From: Reticulitermes speratus
Taxonomy: Eukaryota > Arthropoda > Insecta > Blattodea > Rhinotermitidae
Direction: 5' to 3'
Assembly: GCA_021186555.1 (NCBI GenBank)
Contig: JAJKFL010000014.1
Coordinates: 19,605,533-19,669,532, forward strand
Length of the DNA: 64,000 bases
Position numbers and translations under genes: made by a program. A model generated the notes under the pieces. That model did no database searches. It had not been told where the DNA came from and saw only the letters and a program-made list of their open reading frames with translations. Below are positions 33,701-47,382 of the stretch, one piece after another. Each line of letters opens with the position of its first letter. Position 1 is the first letter of the stretch.

Positions 33701-36700
33701 AGTCAGTTTTTAACATCAAAAGAATTACCCATTATGAGTTTGTTCCAGTAAGGTCTGGAATATTTATGGCAGCAAATCTGTTTAAACAACTAAATCTTTG
33801 GTGACAGAAGTGTTATTTCACATAATGACAATGAGCCTCCCTACACACAACTTTCAGTAAAGTAATGTCTGCCCAAAAAACAGATGGAACATATATGAGA
33901 GCATCCTGCTTTGGCCTTGTGTGAATTTGTATGTGCTCTATACAAAAGATCAGACTGAAAACGGTCTCTTTTAAGTCACTTTATGAAATACAGAGAAATG
34001 TAATGATAGAATTGAAAGTCATTGCAGCAGTGTTTTCAGGCATGGCAGAGACATCGGAATGTGTGTATAGAGACAATGGAATGTGTGCATAGTTACTAGG
34101 CAAGTACTTTGGAGATCATCTCATTCTCTAAATATTCAAAACAAAATACATATGTATACTCATTGTTCATATATCCAGTCCAGTTACATAATTACCATAC
34201 TTCATATATACTTAGCAGCCCTCTTCTCTCTTTGTACTCACATTCATTGATTTTATGAACTTCTCAAGGAATGTTGTAATAGTCAAAATAGGCAATTTCT
34301 TAATTACTATTAAACAATTATGATGACACCTGTACAGTTACTTGCTTAAGAGAAATACCTAGAACACCTAGAAACTGTATTGTATGAACAATATCTCAGC
34401 AATGGCTATATGTGAGAATGCTGTTGTTTTATTCATTGCAGTTAGTAAAAACTGTAAAAAGTGAAGTTAAAAACTCTGCATAATAGAGAACTGTACATAA
34501 TGTAAGTAGGAGAGAAGCCTCATACAAATTAACAAGCAAATAATTTTGTTCAATGAAATGTATAAAAAAGAAGGGAAGTTAAATTTGTGGGCAAACATTT
34601 TCATTAACTATTAAAAAAAATAAAATGTGTAGCAGTTTAACATGCGATTCATATCACAGAATACCATAATCTTCACAGTCACTGCTGTTAAGAACCCAAA
34701 ACCTTACAATTTATATTATGTCACAACTCCAATTACAGAACTCTAATGACACTCCATTTCTGTATATGTAATTGAAATGAAGACTCGTGGATGCCTGAAG
34801 TGTTCTGCTGTTGTTGAAACAAGAAACTGTAATGACAAAACTTAGAAGCTTTATACACTTTGTATAGCTTAGCTGTTGCGGAATCTGTCCAGTTCATGAT
34901 TTGAAACATATGACAACATGCAAAGAAATGGCACTTGTGTATAGGACTAAACACGAATGTTTCTAAGCAAAGTTGATATTTTTATTTTCAATGTACATTC
35001 TAATAATTTACATTACTCAGAGAAAAAAAATCACAGGGGAAGATCTCAATATGATCAGTCACATGTATTTTCAGCTGATTACATCTGAAACAGTATGGAA
35101 ACAAGTCACTGTCTTCTTCAACCTACTGAATGACAGTCATAGCTTAATTTTCACTTGGGTTTCTCATAAATCCTACACATATACATATATGAGACTATCA
35201 AAGGGAAGAAAGAAACATCACCAATGAAATTATACTATTGGCACTGGATGTTGACAGGTAATGTCTGTGGGCATGGACTATCTACAATTTGTAAAACTGT
35301 CTCAACTTAGTTACTTTATGATATGAGCTAAGGTTATGGTGGTATTTCTAGACAAAAGGAGAGTGAAAAAAAAAAATACCGAGTCTGAACCACATAAATA
35401 TATAGGATTATCAAAATAATCAGTACCAACAGATAATATCTGGGTACACATACAAAGAACACTTGCATTAACTAAATCTAGGAATAACCTTAACATTTAA
35501 CATACCCTGAAAGTACCAACCAAACTTAACAAAACCAACACACACTAAAGTAGAACACAGGAACAAAGGCAGGTGAGCGAAACATTTTGCACAGAAGCAG
35601 AATGAGAGATACTTCTGCAATGTTGAAAAACTTCTGCTGTAAGAATGGTGCAGTGACTATATAGCCCACTATGCTCCTGACACTTGACAATGTTGTTAAC
35701 TGTGAAGAGCTTCCATACATAAGCAAGCACTTCAGCTAACTGACTCTGCCTGGCTAACGGGTGTGGAATTACATCCCGTAGACAGTGCACCTGCAGCCAC
35801 CCACCTTTATTCTTGCATTTCAGTCTAGGTCACTTCTTGATTCCAAGTATATTTACTCTACAATAATCATTTATGATGTTTCCAAAAGACAGAGACAAAG
35901 AAAAAAACACTGATATTAACGCTACAGAAGACAAGCTGCAATGTAAAATAATGCACGCTTCCACAGTAGTGTTGCATTTTCATTCACCAACCAATGGCTG
36001 TGTATGGAACTCCATTCATAACAGGAAATTACAGGTACCTTCCCTCTGCTTCAATGACAGAACCGAAGACAGTACTAGCATATTGAAAGTAACACACAAA
36101 GTTGGATAATATTACAAATAACCACATTAAGCCCAACTTTTTTTAAGCTGAGTCCGTTTTCTGAAAAGGAAATGTGCCTGTATTCAAATATGACAGGATG
36201 TGGTATAAGCAACGTGTCAGAAATTAGTAAAAGCTAACTACTAGAAACTAAAACGGAAAAGTTTACTTTTCTATCGCTCCTTTCATTAATATATTCTGTA
36301 TGTATTTTAATGCTTGGGTTTTGAGAAACAAACGTGCTTGTCCAACATACTCTCACACAGTCCCCCTCAACCCCAAAATACCCACTGGATGAAACTAATT
36401 TTATATGAATGGTACCACTAAAAATTATTTGGGAAATAAAACTCATGACAATCAAATTATACTACATTTAAGGAGCATGGCTTTAAATTCAAACAAATGA
36501 AATGTTGAATAAACCTGTGACTGTACTTCATCCTCTCCAGTAATGTGTTCAATTACAAGTTAAATACAATTTGTTTAAAACAACCATGTCATAAGCACAA
36601 GTTCTGGAAATAAGACATTTACATGCTAACAAATGCTCAACCTACACCAAAGAAACTACAAATTAATTGCCATCACACTGGAAACTAAACTCCCTCATTC

Positions 36701-37090
36701 ATCATGTTTTACATTTAAAAAATATGGCATAACAAAAGTTACACACATACAAAATTTCACTGAATGGATAAGTGTACAGAACACCCTAGAACTGTAGTCA
36801 GGTGGTGCATGGTGCAAATCTTGGCCAGATCATCAGCTATACTGAGTGAACACTTCCAAGGTTTCTTCTGTCACTCTAGGCAAATGTTGGGACAGTACCT
36901 CAAAAATACCATGACCACTTCCAAATCCTTTCCAATTCATCACTATCATCTAAGTTAATGACAGCACCAAAAAATAAACCATGAACCACCATATAAAATT
37001 TCAGGACCCTACAACCAGTGGTGCTAGTGTAACAACACTCAGAAATTCACAAGGTGGCCATGCTGATATTATTCATTGTAGGAAATTTCA
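30726..37090. other. long intron or intergenic sequence
   Basis: AT-rich, with short ORFs that resemble nothing known. No FERM-domain exon was recognised on the minus strand. I see nothing else supportable. Confidence 0.4.
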
Positions 37091-37093
37091 AAG

Positions 37094-37275
37094 TACAGTC
37101 ACACCTTGATATAGCACCATTGTTTGTTGACTGCAACTCATGATGGTATATCGAGGGTGTGCGTGAATTGAAATACTGTATAACAGGAATTTCTGTTCAC
37201 AGACTATTTTCATGTGTGCTAAGTGAGGGTGGTGCTATATCAGGGGGGGGGGGGCACTATATTGGGGTTTGCAGC
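37094..37275. mobile_element. possible pogo-like MITE relic
   Basis: The left end CAGTCACACCTTGATATAGC follows TA. The interior right part contains GGTGCTATATCAGGG, close to the complement of the left end, then a poly-G run and a second GCACTATATTGGGG. The outer right end is lost. Confidence 0.35.
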
Positions 37276-37490
37276 AGGGTCGAGTAGTCTCTACTAGTAT
37301 GATGTCCACATCGAGTTTTATGAAAATACGTCTGTTGGCTCCAAGTTGTCGCAGAAAGACAGACATATGGACATGGTACCATAAATTACCTTTCCTTCAC
37401 ATGACACATCAAAGTGAAATAAACATAAAATATCAATGGCTCTAAGATGTCAAGCAAGCTTGGTAATAAATTGGTAATAATTTTAACACT

Positions 37491-37512
37491 AAAGACTGTA
37501 TATACAGTCTTT
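37491..37512. repeat. perfect 22-bp palindrome
   Basis: The half-site is AAAGACTGTAT, directly abutting its complement without spacer. A second inverted repeat (TTTTAGAAATTA...TAATTTCTAAAA) starts about 15 bp further on. No known function. Confidence 0.7.
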
Positions 37513-38993
37513 ACATTCCATTACATTTTAGAAATTATAATTACATAATTTTAATTTCTAAAAAGTAGTTTCTCAGTAATTTCTGTTTAAAGAGATGTAA
37601 TTAGGTACCCTATGAAAATAATACAAATATATATTCTGTTTCCAGACTCAACCACTGTTTCATGCAGTTTCAGTTCATGGCTACTTAGACAACAGTGGAA
37701 TAAACTCTAAGTGCAATCTTAATTCTATGAGTAGTAGGATGTAACTGATGTTAACCATCCCTCTTCTATTAAAACAGGCATTCAACCCAGAGGTTATGTG
37801 CATCAAAATATAAGTTATCTTACCATTTAGGTAAAATTAACAAATGCATGTGGTAGACAAATGTATGAAACTTTAAAACCACTATAAATTGCTGAGATAC
37901 AGGCTATGGGTGAATGTCCTACATATTGAAAAATGAATTGCTTAATGTTTTAATAATTAGATACTACATTAAAACATTTTTATCTTGATATTTTGGATTG
38001 TTCTTTTTGGCACATAAGAATTATTTCAGCTCATTTCCATGCTGATTACTAAACCAAAATGGTTACAAATATAAACCCGGAATATATCTGTCATTGCCAA
38101 TGGATGAAAATGATGTTTTATTTTAACTCTGTCCAAGAAACTTTGCAACATTACTGTCCCATAAAATGTTCACAGAAGCAACAATCAGTATTATCAGTAC
38201 AAAAACACAAAAAATCTCACAAACAAATTCACTTGTAAAAAACACAGAATACTTTGTACTTATTACTTGACCAGGCTCTTTCACTAAAATTCATACGTCA
38301 AGATTCTTTATCTTTGTATATTCATGTACTATCATCTCATATGGCAGTTGCATGCTGTACAATTACAGTTATACACAATGTTATCTGTCTTTAAAAAAAC
38401 ACTTGTTAGGTAATGCATTTATAGTAACTGATTACTTCTTAAACATGACTGTGGAACTCTTCATAAAAGCCCTACACAAAGAATAAAAGAAGATTATTTT
38501 ATAATAAAAGGTAAAAGGATAAAGCTGTCCCTATACTTAAGCAACACAACATATGACCTACAAATTTAAGTGCACCACCATTGTATAACAACCTAGTTTC
38601 AATTACACTTACATTATCTTACAATAGCAAAACCAACTTACAGATCAGTTATTCAGTTTCCTATTTCTCATTGAATTTGTACTTTTGCCCTAATTTCCAC
38701 AAATGATATAACATCCTGACATCATCCAAAAGTAAGACTGAATCAACATTTCAATTACTTGTTTGATCTATAATTTATACTGGACAGTTTAAACTCTTCC
38801 AAATGATTTTAAAAAATGAACTTTTTATCATCTTTGGTGAAAGTCTTGCCTAAAAGCAACTGCACATCATCAAATGCATATGTCCATGCATGAGCACGCA
38901 TGTAAGGAACTGCAAAATTTCAGTTCTCTGAGAACTGAAGAATGATTATCACGTATACAGGTATGATACTTTCATACCAAAGTGTGATACAGC

Positions 38994-39212
38994 TTCATTA
39001 TTAATGGCAAAACAGAAATTATATTATCATTAGAGGTCACACATGGCCATCCTCACTTTTAAAGTTAAATTAGTTAATATCACAGAACAAGACTTCCTTT
39101 GATTTTTTTTTTTTTTGTGATGCTAACTTATTTAACAGTGAGGATGATAGGATGACCATGTGTCATCTCTAATGATAATGGCACTTATGTTTTTCTGTTA
39201 ATAATAAAGTTT
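38994..39212. repeat. imperfect hairpin, about 85-bp arms
   Basis: Left arm around 38994-39082 and right arm around 39118-39212 pair around a poly-T-containing loop. ATTATCATTAGAG and CACATGG(C/T)CATCCT are shared between one arm and the complement of the other. A small insertion (TATCATCC) interrupts one arm. It looks like a foldback/MITE-type repeat without coding content. Confidence 0.65.
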
Positions 39213-42200
39213 CCAATGTCCAAAAATGGGGCAGAAAATTGCCTATATTAATAAAATGTGTTTTCAATATAGGCCCTACAGGAAGTGAAACTTAAGGATG
39301 TCTTGAACACATCACGCTCCGTTTCAATTTACGGAAAACATGTCCACAATATACATGTACACAGTAAGCAGCAAACGGCTGAAATTAAATAGCATGTAAC
39401 TGTAAGTCATTCAGCAGGTACAGGAACCTGCGGTATGTAGTAAACAAAGACATTTCTTATGACCAAACATTACTGTGAATAACAGGAGCAGAAAACTCAA
39501 CCCTGAAGGTGCTGAAGTTTAACTGTTAAACTGCCAATGAAGCAAGACTTTACAATTATAAATGTGGTGGACAAGTTTGAAAACAAAATCGGACTCCAAA
39601 CTACTGTAAGGAAATATTTTTCAGAAGACACTGGCTGATTTTATGGTAGAGAAGTTAAAAACATGCATGCAACAGAAACAGACTTACATTTTACATTCTT
39701 CAGAAAACTCACTACACACTCTGCCAATAAACTTGAAACAACTCACACGGCATAATTACGCAGACATAAACTCTCTAAACAACCACATTTTGCTCAATGC
39801 ATATCTTACCCACAGAAATAGTTAACAGTGGTACCAGAAAAATTAAAACCATGTGACATAGCAGTATGTAAGTAATAGAGCACGACACTTAAGTCCAACA
39901 CTTGGGGAGTTGGTATGTTTCAGATATGTAAGTTCTGTAATTCTTAGGTACTGGAGGGTTTAAGAATGAACTCCAATTGCTGTACATTACAATCACATAA
40001 TACAACCAACCATGACAGAATAACATAAGGTAACATATTAAAGACTTAAGTCAAAATCATGCACAAGAACCACACAAACACAAAAAAAGCAAAATAACAA
40101 TGATTAACAGAAATCAATAGTTTGGGCAAGCAAATAACTAGGTGAATAAAAGTAACAGTTTAAAAATGCAAACATATCAGTAACAACTAATGTGAACCCA
40201 CAGGTGGATGGTAAGACAAGATTCGGAAAATGGTACTAACGACCAGCTTGATGCTAACATAGTGTGTGTTTCACAACAGAAATGACACTGGCTATGCATC
40301 ACGTGCTATGACAAAACATCACTAACAGTTTCAGCTCTGTATATTGACTACCCTACATCATAATACTGCTACCCTGACATACAGATGTTCCACAGTACCT
40401 CAGTTCCAAAGAGTCAATTCCAAATAAATTTTAATATGCATTATAATTCTGCAGTTACATACACATAGTTATGATCATCATTATTAATACCAATAAAACT
40501 GATAACAGATATATTTTTAAACTAAATTATGAAAGTGTACTGTCAACTTCTGTTCTGTGGCGTGATACATTACTGATTTTGTAGTAATAATTTAGCAAGA
40601 GAAGTAACACCAGCAATGTTAAAAATGCTTCACTTCAAGCCATCAAACTGAGGCAGTAATTATTTTTTTGATTAAATAGAAAACAGAATCAGGCAGTCAT
40701 CTTTCTACATCACAGAAATCAATATGACTTTGACACATTTCCACACAAAAAGGAATTACTGAAGCTGGCCATTTGCAAAACAAAACAAAAAATGGGCCAA
40801 ATAAACATTTTAATGAACCCAATAGTACCAAAATAAAATAAATGAATGATATAAGCCAAGCCCATAAAAGGTTAAACATGTACCAATACTGCATGGATGT
40901 AGGAAAAGGTACAACTTTACTGACAGTTAATTCAGCCTCTAATTTGGCAAACATTCATAAGACAATTATTCTAAGTAATTTACCAGTAAAACCATTTCAA
41001 AACTAACTTCATACAGCACCCATTGTTTTTCTTTTACAAAATTCCTGGTGCACGAAACAAAATATTCATAAAATATGGTGTTATGAAAATCAAGCAGTAC
41101 ATATAGCACAATATACTTCATGTGCATTGTGAATAAGAGGCCTTAGGAAGAATTAGTAGTACTTAGTATCTTTCAAGCACTTCTCTGTAGTGCTAAATTA
41201 TTACAACTTCTGAGTTTAAATTCATGAATATCTTCAATGTGTCAGGCTATATGTTTTTATCTTTCTGATAATTATAAAATAATACACAGTAGCAATACTG
41301 TTGCAGTCTCATTTTCTTAAAACTGTTAGAATGTACCAAAGTTAGATTACAAGAACCAACTAAGTACGTGCAAAAACCAGTGGCCCAATACCACTGGCAT
41401 CCAAATTTAAAGAAACATACTGTGCAAGTCTGTAAAGTATGTGGCAGCTCTGCAAAGTATTCTAGAGTACAATTATTAATAACTGTCATTCTCTACCACC
41501 CTTAACTTTGGAATGAAACTGGAATGCATACATTACCAACCTAACTTTATTTCCAGTCCATACACATAACTGACCTGTTTTCAAGAAAACGAATACAAAA
41601 CTTGTAAAACATTATGGAACAATGAATCTCCTAAAATGTTTTAGCAAGATCACCTCCTTTACAATCCTTGCAGTGCATGTTTAATGTCTGAATTGTGCCA
41701 GTGCCTAAATTAGAGATCCTTGAACATTTTGTTCCAAAAATCCATGACGATTTACCTGAATAATCTCTTAATATTCCTGGCAGGTTTCACAAGTTTCCTA
41801 AAATTCTGTAGATCTGTAATATTCTCTAGAATCTTGCTATAACCTTCTAGCAGACATTGGTTCCCCACATTATCTAAGCTAAAAATGAAATATACAAGCA
41901 CTCAACTTCCAGCACACACCCACAAAATAAGCAACTAAAAATTTTAACTCAAGGGGTACCCTGTCAGATGAGGGTGTTGTGTTTGTGTTGAACGTGTGAT
42001 GTTGCATGAGTATACATTTGTGAGACAGTCTGCCAGCATCAAAACATGTAGCATCAAAACATGTCCATCAGTCTTGTCTTACCATACCAGACTATGAAAC
42101 AGATGGGCAGGGATTCATATAGTATGAGATCAGCCAAGAGGAAGATGGGGCCAGCGGATTTTAGCCCAGATAGGTGGGCAGGCCATTACGGAAATGCCAG

Positions 42201-42455
42201 GATGTGCCATCCATAGCTGAAATGCACAATGATATAGGAAATACAATACACACCTCAGACTTTCTTACCAAAATGATAAAATGGCACCCATCTTACCAAT
42301 ACTCAAATGATTATGGAGAAAACTTAAATTCTTCCCATAAGGGTGCATTTTAACTAGCAGAACATGTTCAAGGCATGGAAACTCATAACTTTACAGACAT
42401 ATATTAAAGCCAATCCCTCCATTTTTGTAGTTGGAAATGGCCAGATGCGTTATAT
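39213..42455. other. non-coding tract
   Basis: AT-rich with no recognisable gene. A 15-bp tandem duplication (AGCATCAAAACATGT) occurs at about 42038-42063. Confidence 0.4.
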
Positions 42456-43088
42456 CAGGGTTCTCCAAACAACATCCCATCATCCACATCTGGCTGCCAC
42501 ACACTTTAATCTGCCAGAGGAACACTATCCCTAGACTGTAAGTTTTGTTTGTGGCTGTGTTCCAGTGTTTACTACAATTTAAGTATGTGAAAACATTTTC
42601 CAGAATTAACTCTGTGAAGTCTAATTACAGATCATCTTCACCCCATGAACCCCAGTCTGACTTCCGTTTTCTCACATATCAGTTCCACTCCTGCCACTAA
42701 CAGGTGCAAGTAATATCACAGTTCATGAAGTTTAAAAACGCAGTCTTCAATATTCATTCTTCACATGATTTATATCTTGTTCACTTTGTGTGAATCGTCC
42801 TATACAATTTTGCTAACAAGACTGACTGCCTAGTTTAGGTCCTGCCAAAAGCTATAGCAGAATGCTGTTGCACAAGATTTAATGACTATTTCTAAGAGAG
42901 TAGAATAATATTCCTATAACTGTTACATTTCAAACAAAGTTAATTATGTAACCTGCTTGAATCAAAATATAATTTGGTGAAACGTGCAAGATGACAATAA
43001 TTAGATTTTGTGGGGGAGATGGTGTGGCCCTTGAGCAGAAAATTAAATGCAGATTCAGCATGCAGACAAAAAAGTTTGGAGACCCCTG
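42456..43088. mobile_element. hAT-like non-autonomous element
   Basis: The ends CAGGGTTCTCCAAAC (left) and the complement of CAGGGGTCTCCAAAC (right) bound 633 bp. CAGGGGT-type ends are characteristic of hAT elements. An 8-bp target duplication is no longer recognisable, and there is no transposase reading frame. Confidence 0.6.
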
Positions 43089-45350
43089 AATTTGATCACT
43101 CTTTTTGCCACAGCATGGCTGTTCCATTTTCAGCATACACTGTCAAAATATGTAAAAATAATGGAGCCACCTACAAAGCACATTTATCTAGCATTAATCC
43201 CAATGCATTCAGAAAATCTATGATATAGGAAATAGGAACATTCCTCTTAACAATGTAATATTCACTACTTTCGCTTGCACTGCTTTTCATTATTGTATGC
43301 CACAAAAAAGTGCCCTGTGTCTTATTTTTATATGTTACTTTTAATTCTAGTTTGGAGTACTGTCTGTATGTTTTTTTAAGATGAAGGGTCCCATGAACTA
43401 AAAGATTCTAGAAGCACTAATGTAAAGCAGTTTCAGAGCTCAGAGTAAAAAACAGCTATGAAAGAACAATTGAAAATGACAACAAAGCATAATTACAAAA
43501 GACACAAGTTCATGATGGGACTATTGCCAGGAAAAGCAGCATCAACACACAGTGCAACCAACTATACTGAATGCAATCAACCACATTCCATATCAGCAAG
43601 AATACAGCCCCCATAACACAAGCACAAACACACTTCCTGAAACACAACAGGTACAGAATAAAAAGGGAGCATGTCTTTACATAGATACTGGTAATGTGGA
43701 ATCATATTAACACTGCACAATTCCTAATCTTTTGTTCAATAGCTATTCTGCTCGCAAAACGAACATCCAATAAAATCTTATGGGCCTTACTGCTGAATAA
43801 AACAGATCCATAGATTACACAACAAAATATTCAATTTATAAACAATGATTTAACTTTAAGTATAACAAGTTCTACCTGTTCTGAAACCAACATCAGTAGT
43901 TTAATTATAAATTAAATACTGTCTTACTACTCTATGCCTATATCAACTTTAAAATTATGTTTAAGATCATAATTAACCCTCCCCAGCAGCATGATGTACC
44001 CAACATCAGTAAATACCATGATAATGCACTCACTAATTGCAAGCAGCAAAAACAAAATCATCACTGCTCTGCCACCTCTTAAATTTTCATCAACTATGTA
44101 TGTGTAACAGCTAACCACGCAACTTTTTACGCACTCTAATTTTAATCATTCCACAGTGTGAGACCATGCCTGCTTTAACAGTACACTACTGACAATTAAC
44201 AGCTGATCACTGGACACAGAAGATGGAACACACACTGATAGGTACTTAACATAACAAAAATATCTACAAACACTTTAAAATAAATGCATTTAAATTAACG
44301 TGTACCCTTTGATTTGTAGTCACATGGAACCAAAACTAGTGTGATATCTGACCAATCAGCAATGTGTTTACGTCTTTAAATCAATAACAAGTTTTTTTTT
44401 TCCAAACTGCTGTTATACCATCCCCAAAATAGTAGTCTATTGTGATGTTCCCCTCTAACCATTCCCTTACAACAACTTACATACCAGTATCTCTTTAAAT
44501 CCCTAACCCATTGAGCAATACATTAACACTGTAATTTCATACCAGCTTGTGAAAACCTCAGTAGCCAGCATGCAACCTTCTGAACAGTTTAATACACTGA
44601 TTTATGAAATTAACTAATACATGAGTAACTTCAGTTGGAGCTGTGATACCAAAATAAAAAAGGAGGGCTCATTATCATTATCATCCTGTTACATACCAGG
44701 CCATATGGCTTGTTATGGTTTCATGCCATAACACTGGTGGTCTTTGTGAACTTCTCTCCCCCTGGGCTTGAATGCTACAACCTATTTTGCTCTTCTCTTG
44801 GTTTCCAATCCCCTTACATAAAAGCTTTAATTTTGCTTATGACTTAACAATGTGTAACATGCAGTCATCCACACAAATTTCACTTCTGATACAACAAACC
44901 TACTTTTATCTGGTTACTTTTGTGAATGTCAGATATTAGATTTACGCCAAAATTACAAAACCAATTACAAGCTACGGCAATAAAACTGGAAAACAAAATA
45001 AAAATCAGAGGCAAGCAAATGTTACAGATTTTATCCTTACAAGTTCTTAATGACAGAACTGAATATTAACACTCAATTTGCCTCCATTAACAAAAAACAA
45101 ATTAGATTACATTCTTAAAGACAATTATTTTACCAATTAATTAAGGCATTACATAACATTTATGTGGAATGGACTCATCTGGCTCAGGATAGGGTCCAGT
45201 GGTGAGTTCTTGTGAACACAGTAAGGACAATTTGGATTCCCTAAAAGATGGGGAATTTAATGATTACATGAGTAACTGTTAGCATCCCTAGAAGGAACCT
45301 GTTCCATGTAGTTATAAAGTCTACATAAATGAGATAAGATATTCTTGAAT
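43089..45350. other. non-coding tract
   Basis: Nothing recognisable beyond AT-rich sequence and short chance ORFs. Confidence 0.4.
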
Positions 45351-45354
45351 GAAG

Positions 45355-45860
45355 TGGAAGTAGCAAGGCTCTGTCCCACTATTATTCTTTCCTATCCACA
45401 TTAATCAAATCATACAGAAATGCGGATTGACCCAACACCAACTCTACCAACTGACAGAAAGTTTCAATACACCAACTCTAGCATACGACTGGATACTTTA
45501 CAGCTAAGTCTGATGATCTAGAACACCTGGTTGACAATTTAAGCAATGTGGATTCAGAATATTCAATGCACATTAATACTAAAAAGCCTGATGTTTTGGA
45601 ATTTAAAGGGAAAGAATCACTCAAAACCATAATATATTAAGAAAGCAGGGATGCAATTTACCATAAGAAAAAATATGAACATTAAAGCTCTCAGTTACTT
45701 TAAAAACTGGACTATCATAAACCAAATTTTCAAACTGTTAGTGGTCTCAAGATGTGTAAGAAACCAAAGTCAGAAAGCACTTGATCAGCATTGCCACATC
45801 ATGACCAATCTCAATAGAATGTCTGAAGGAGGTAATGGTGAGCACCAACTACAGCCAGAG
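45355..45860 (+). mobile_element. non-LTR reverse transcriptase fragment
   Basis: One plus frame near 45499-45640 reads FTAKSDDLEHLVDNLSNVDS, then EYSMHINTKKPDVLEF. This is the segment after the catalytic FADD block of RTE/jockey-like reverse transcriptases (the ADD itself is degraded). Flanking sequence shows matching fragments broken by many stops. Confidence 0.6.
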
Positions 45861-47347
45861 TAAATTCAGATGCTTAAACAGCCATAAAACAATATTGTGC
45901 TAATACCAGTAAGCCAATGGTCTGTGCAGTTATTGCACTTTCTCATCTATAAATTTACATACAATATGACACATAACAAAAATAAATTTTGATGCTGAGC
46001 ATGGCCTGTGTGACCCTCATTTAGACTGCTGCAACACCATGACACTGCACCACTACATGTCACAATCCACTACAAACTACACCATTATTACAGTCTTCTG
46101 GTTTCTCCACTTCATTCCTGTATGCTTTGTCCCTTGCTTATCTATTCATTTATGTTCAACTTCTCCCCACATTCCTTCCTCATGCACTTCTCCCTTTTCC
46201 CCTACTATCTCATGGTCTGTTTCAACAACAAACAACAACAAACTTATTCATATCTTGCAGTATACTGTCTGTTGCTGAATAGAATATGGCACTTTTGTTA
46301 CCCAAGTGAAAAGTTTCAATTTCACAAAATACAGCAAAAGCAGAGAGCCCTTAAATTATTATGAAATAATAAATGCTACATTATATTTAACTTAAATTAT
46401 TTTACTAAAACTGATTCAAAAAGAAAGCTATTTAATAATGATATGCAAACAGCAACATAATTCAACTAACAAATAAAGTGTGACAGAGTGGAAGAATGAA
46501 TGGCAAGGAAAATGGATGAATCCCAGAATCAACAGCCAAACTCCCATAAAATCTCAGACTAACCAGGCCTTGAACCTACACATGTCTCATGGTTCATTTG
46601 CATCGTACTTATAAGAGCGATTATCAGCTACCAATTAAATTGGTCTGAAAATAATTCTATTAAACCTTGTTGGTCACAGGGCAAGTAATGATCAATAAAA
46701 CTCTAGGATTTATGGTACACATAAAGCCCAAACCACAGCCACTTCAAACTTCTGTACTTTCACAACAAAGGTAATAAAGGTATGCAAATATGATGAGATG
46801 ACGTATGACAATAAAATTAATTTAACAAATGATGTACATAAGTAATCCACTCTATACAAAGCCAGCATGAGATATAAGGAAAATGATAAATGAAACAATT
46901 ATGAATTCAGGCCATACAAAGATGCATGTGGGGTTTCTCAGCTAGAGCACGAATTTTAAATGCTACTCTATTCTAAAAATTGAAAACAAAAACACTAGTA
47001 ACTGACGTTACACATTATGTTTTCACAAGCTTGTACATAGGCCCACTGGTAACATAACCCATATGATGGGAACCCAAAGTCATAAAATCATCACAGATAC
47101 TGGTAATAATGAAAGCTACTGTAAATACACTGCATTTAATTGCATAATATTCCACTCCTTAATTTGTCAAATAAGTTCCTCACTGCAGTCTTCTGGATTA
47201 CGACAACAAATTGCAGTCTGACAGGTGAGTATCATATTTTTGTGGAACATATTCTAAGTGGTTTATGCTGCTGCTTCATAGCCTTATATGAGGCCATGAC
47301 TGTTTCCTTTTGCATCCTTTTCAATGCACAGCCATCCTACAGTTCAG

Positions 47348-47382
<35 letters not shown>

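Noticed and set aside
35545..35790. 81-codon minus ORF with passable sequence complexity
   Set aside because: No match to FERM or any known domain, no downstream donor in frame.
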